Shown in pieces: positions 6,142 through 7,079 of a DNA stretch of 7,079 nucleotides. Under the pieces are notes generated by a model, which was given only the letters and a program-made list of their open reading frames with translations, made no database searches and was not told the origin of the DNA. The stretch comes from an uncultured Bacteriovorax sp. (lineage in GTDB: Bacteria > Bdellovibrionota > Bacteriovoracia > Bacteriovoracales > Bacteriovoracaceae). The DNA is taken from positions 1 through 7,079 of the forward strand of contig CALUDF010000163.1 in the NCBI GenBank assembly GCA_943914745.1, written 5' to 3'. The stretch's first letter is position 1; every line of letters starts with the position of its first letter. Made by a program: the position numbers and the translations under genes.

Positions 6142-6918
6142 ATGAAGTTATCAGTTAAAAAATTAGTTGTTCTTGCTCTGGCCTCTCTAACGTTTGCCCA
6201 TGCCTGCATGGCCGATGACCGAGTCACAAAAGAAGAAAGGGTCTTACTTGTTCTTTCAGAACTCGACTCTACGGGAGCTCCAGAAATGGAAGGGCTTTAT
6301 AGAGTATTAGAAGACATGACGTCTCACATGACTCGCGCCATCCTGCGCGATAAGTATAGATCGATCATTTTTTTAAAAGACCAGCAGGCCACGCTGCCTA
6401 ATTTCAAGAGAGCGATCTATGAGCTTGCTAACACTGAAGGAGTGATGGCGCTTGATGTGATGATCTCGGTTCACGGCTCTCCAAATGCTTTGAGTTTCAG
6501 AGAGGGGGCCTATACAAAAGAGAGAATCAGAGACTTTATCCTAGAGACTTCAACGAGACAGGAGCAGGTAAGAAAAATCTTTGTTAAAAAGAAATTGAGA
6601 GCTCTTTATAACCTTGCTTGTTACGGTGGAAGAAATATGAGTGTCATGAAAGACATCGGGTTTGCTGTGACAAATGGGGCCCGTGGAGTCAATGCCAACT
6701 CTGAGGTTGAGCTTGTTCCGGCCCTGACTGCTTGGGCAAATGGTGCGGGATTTAAAAACGCTTTTGCGGCTTCAAACAATCCGGTGGCACTTGCCATTGC
6801 TGATGCTCCGGTAAGAGCGGCAGGGACTATTGCCAATAACTCTTTAAGAGAAGTTAATTCGGAAAAAGTTTTTCTTGGAGAGGTCGATATAACGATTAAT
6901 TCTCCAGCGACAAGATAA
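6142..6918 (+). CDS. Exported caspase-like (clan CD) cysteine peptidase-like protein
   Basis: A 258-residue protein. Residues 1-24 form a Sec signal peptide (MKLSVKKLVVLALASLTFAHACMA, with possible cleavage before DDRV), so the mature protein is outside the cytoplasm. The mature part follows the layout of a caspase-hemoglobinase fold: strand RVLLVLSEL (33-41), strand YRSIIFLKD (72-80), helix NFKRAIYELA (87-96), strand ALDVMISV then H111-G112, strand LRALYNLA then C160-Y-G-G, and NGARGVNANSE (178-188) followed by a helix and FKNAFAASNNP. Hydrophobic strand-[ST]-x-HG and strand-A-C-x-G are the catalytic His and Cys motifs of clan CD (caspases, CHAT, clostripain, gingipain); the 49-residue His-Cys spacing suits them. 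Cleavage activity and substrate are inference. The ATG at 6142 is chosen because it begins the signal peptide and has GGGGGA upstream; a GTG at 6085 would add 19 polar residues before it. A terminator follows the gene. Confidence 0.75.
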   Translation: MKLSVKKLVVLALASLTFAHACMADDRVTKEERVLLVLSELDSTGAPEMEGLYRVLEDMTSHMTRAILRDKYRSIIFLKDQQATLPNFKRAIYELANTEGVMALDVMISVHGSPNALSFREGAYTKERIRDFILETSTRQEQVRKIFVKKKLRALYNLACYGGRNMSVMKDIGFAVTNGARGVNANSEVELVPALTAWANGAGFKNAFAASNNPVALAIADAPVRAAGTIANNSLREVNSEKVFLGEVDITINSPATR

Positions 6919-6931
6919 GATTTTTTATGAC

Positions 6932-6965
6932 AAGAGGTGTTCAGAGATGACACCTCTTTTTATTT
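6932..6965 (+). terminator. Rho-independent terminator after the caspase-like gene
   Basis: AAGAGGTGT (6932-6940) pairs perfectly with ACACCTCTT (6950-6958), nine base pairs with a 9-nt loop, followed by a T-rich tract (TTTTATTT from 6958). The stem begins 14 nt after the TAA at 6918. It isolates this gene from the IF2_N gene that follows. Confidence 0.9.
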
Positions 6966-6981
6966 ACGCAATAATGAAAGC

Positions 6982-6994
6982 TATGATTAAGGTG
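6982..6994 (+). promoter_or_regulatory. Possible -10 element and ribosome site of the IF2_N gene
   Basis: TATGAT (6982-6987) matches five of six -10 bases, but no good -35 is found 16-18 nt upstream, where the terminator T-tract lies. TAAGGTG (6988-6994) is a fair Shine-Dalgarno site 5 nt before the ATG at 7000. The two cannot both work from the same transcript start unless the leader is extremely short, so the ribosome site is the better-supported call. Confidence 0.35.
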
Positions 6995-6999
6995 TATTT

Positions 7000-7079
7000 A
7001 TGAGAGTCTTTGAATTGGCCAAAGACCTCGACATGGCTGCGTTAGATTTAGTGGAAAAACTAAGGTCCTATGGTCTTGC
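7000..7079 (+). CDS. Protein with IF-2 N-terminal (IF2_N) domain, partial (5' end)
   Basis: Only the first 26 codons are in the window; the gene runs off the right edge. The residues MRVFELAKDLDMAALDLVEKL (split as MRVFELAKDL and DMAALDLVEKL) then RSYGL match the IF2_N motif, 'mRVyeLAkelgvsskeLlekLkelG', the small helical domain at the start of translation initiation factor IF-2. The most likely product is IF-2 (infB), the GTPase that delivers initiator tRNA to the ribosome. The usual rimP-nusA neighbours are absent upstream, where there is instead a terminator and an unrelated gene, and IF2_N domains also occur in other proteins, so the symbol is withheld. The ATG at 7000 has a Shine-Dalgarno site 5 nt upstream. 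Confidence 0.7.
   Translation, partial: MRVFELAKDLDMAALDLVEKLRSYGL

Noticed and set aside
6157..6207. A lipoprotein signal in the caspase-like protein at AHAC (C22)
   Set aside because: The residues before the cysteine (A-H-A) do not fit the usual [LVI][ASTVI][GAS]C lipobox, so ordinary signal peptidase I cleavage is more likely.
6621..6953. A 110-codon open frame on the minus strand
   Set aside because: It lies antisense inside the caspase-like gene and across its terminator. The plus-strand frame has a signal peptide and conserved motifs, and the antisense translation matches nothing recognised.

Overview
The window is an A+T-rich bacterial chromosome segment. It holds six leftward genes, then a divergent intergenic region, one rightward gene with a clear terminator, and the first codons of a second rightward gene at the right edge. 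No mobile element, CRISPR array, tRNA or rRNA is visible. A Gram-negative cell is inferred from two genes with Sec-type signal peptides and from a YcaO protein close to the E. coli type. The base composition and the large TPR/winged-helix regulator would suit the Bdellovibrio/Bacteriovorax group, but that placement is an impression and rests on no diagnostic marker.

Reading leftward from about 6037: a 582-residue regulator with TPR-like repeats and two different C-terminal winged-helix domains (4289-6037) is followed after 9 nt by a small secreted protein of unknown function (3794-4279). After a 72-nt gap with two competing hairpins comes a 730-residue OsmC-YcaO fusion (1529-3721). A 118-nt intergenic region with a nested stem-loop separates this from a second leftward group. 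That group is a 75-residue leucine-rich-repeat protein (1183-1410), an AraC-family regulator starting at TTG 2 nt later (476-1180), and a small ABM/YgiN-type monooxygenase-like protein (106-414).

On the right, the rightward gene 6142-6918 encodes an exported protein whose sequence around a His-Gly (H111) and an Ala-Cys-Tyr-Gly-Gly (C160) closely resembles the catalytic core of caspase-like (clan CD) cysteine peptidases. It diverges from the TPR/winged-helix regulator, which has a recognisable leftward promoter in the shared region. A rho-independent terminator closes the gene. The 26 codons from 7000 onward match an IF-2 N-terminal (IF2_N) domain.

The most interesting items are the exported caspase-like protein and its possible control by the divergent regulator, the double-winged-helix architecture of that regulator, and the leader of the OsmC-YcaO gene, which has two mutually exclusive hairpins and no Shine-Dalgarno sequence. 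All functions are inferred from sequence alone.
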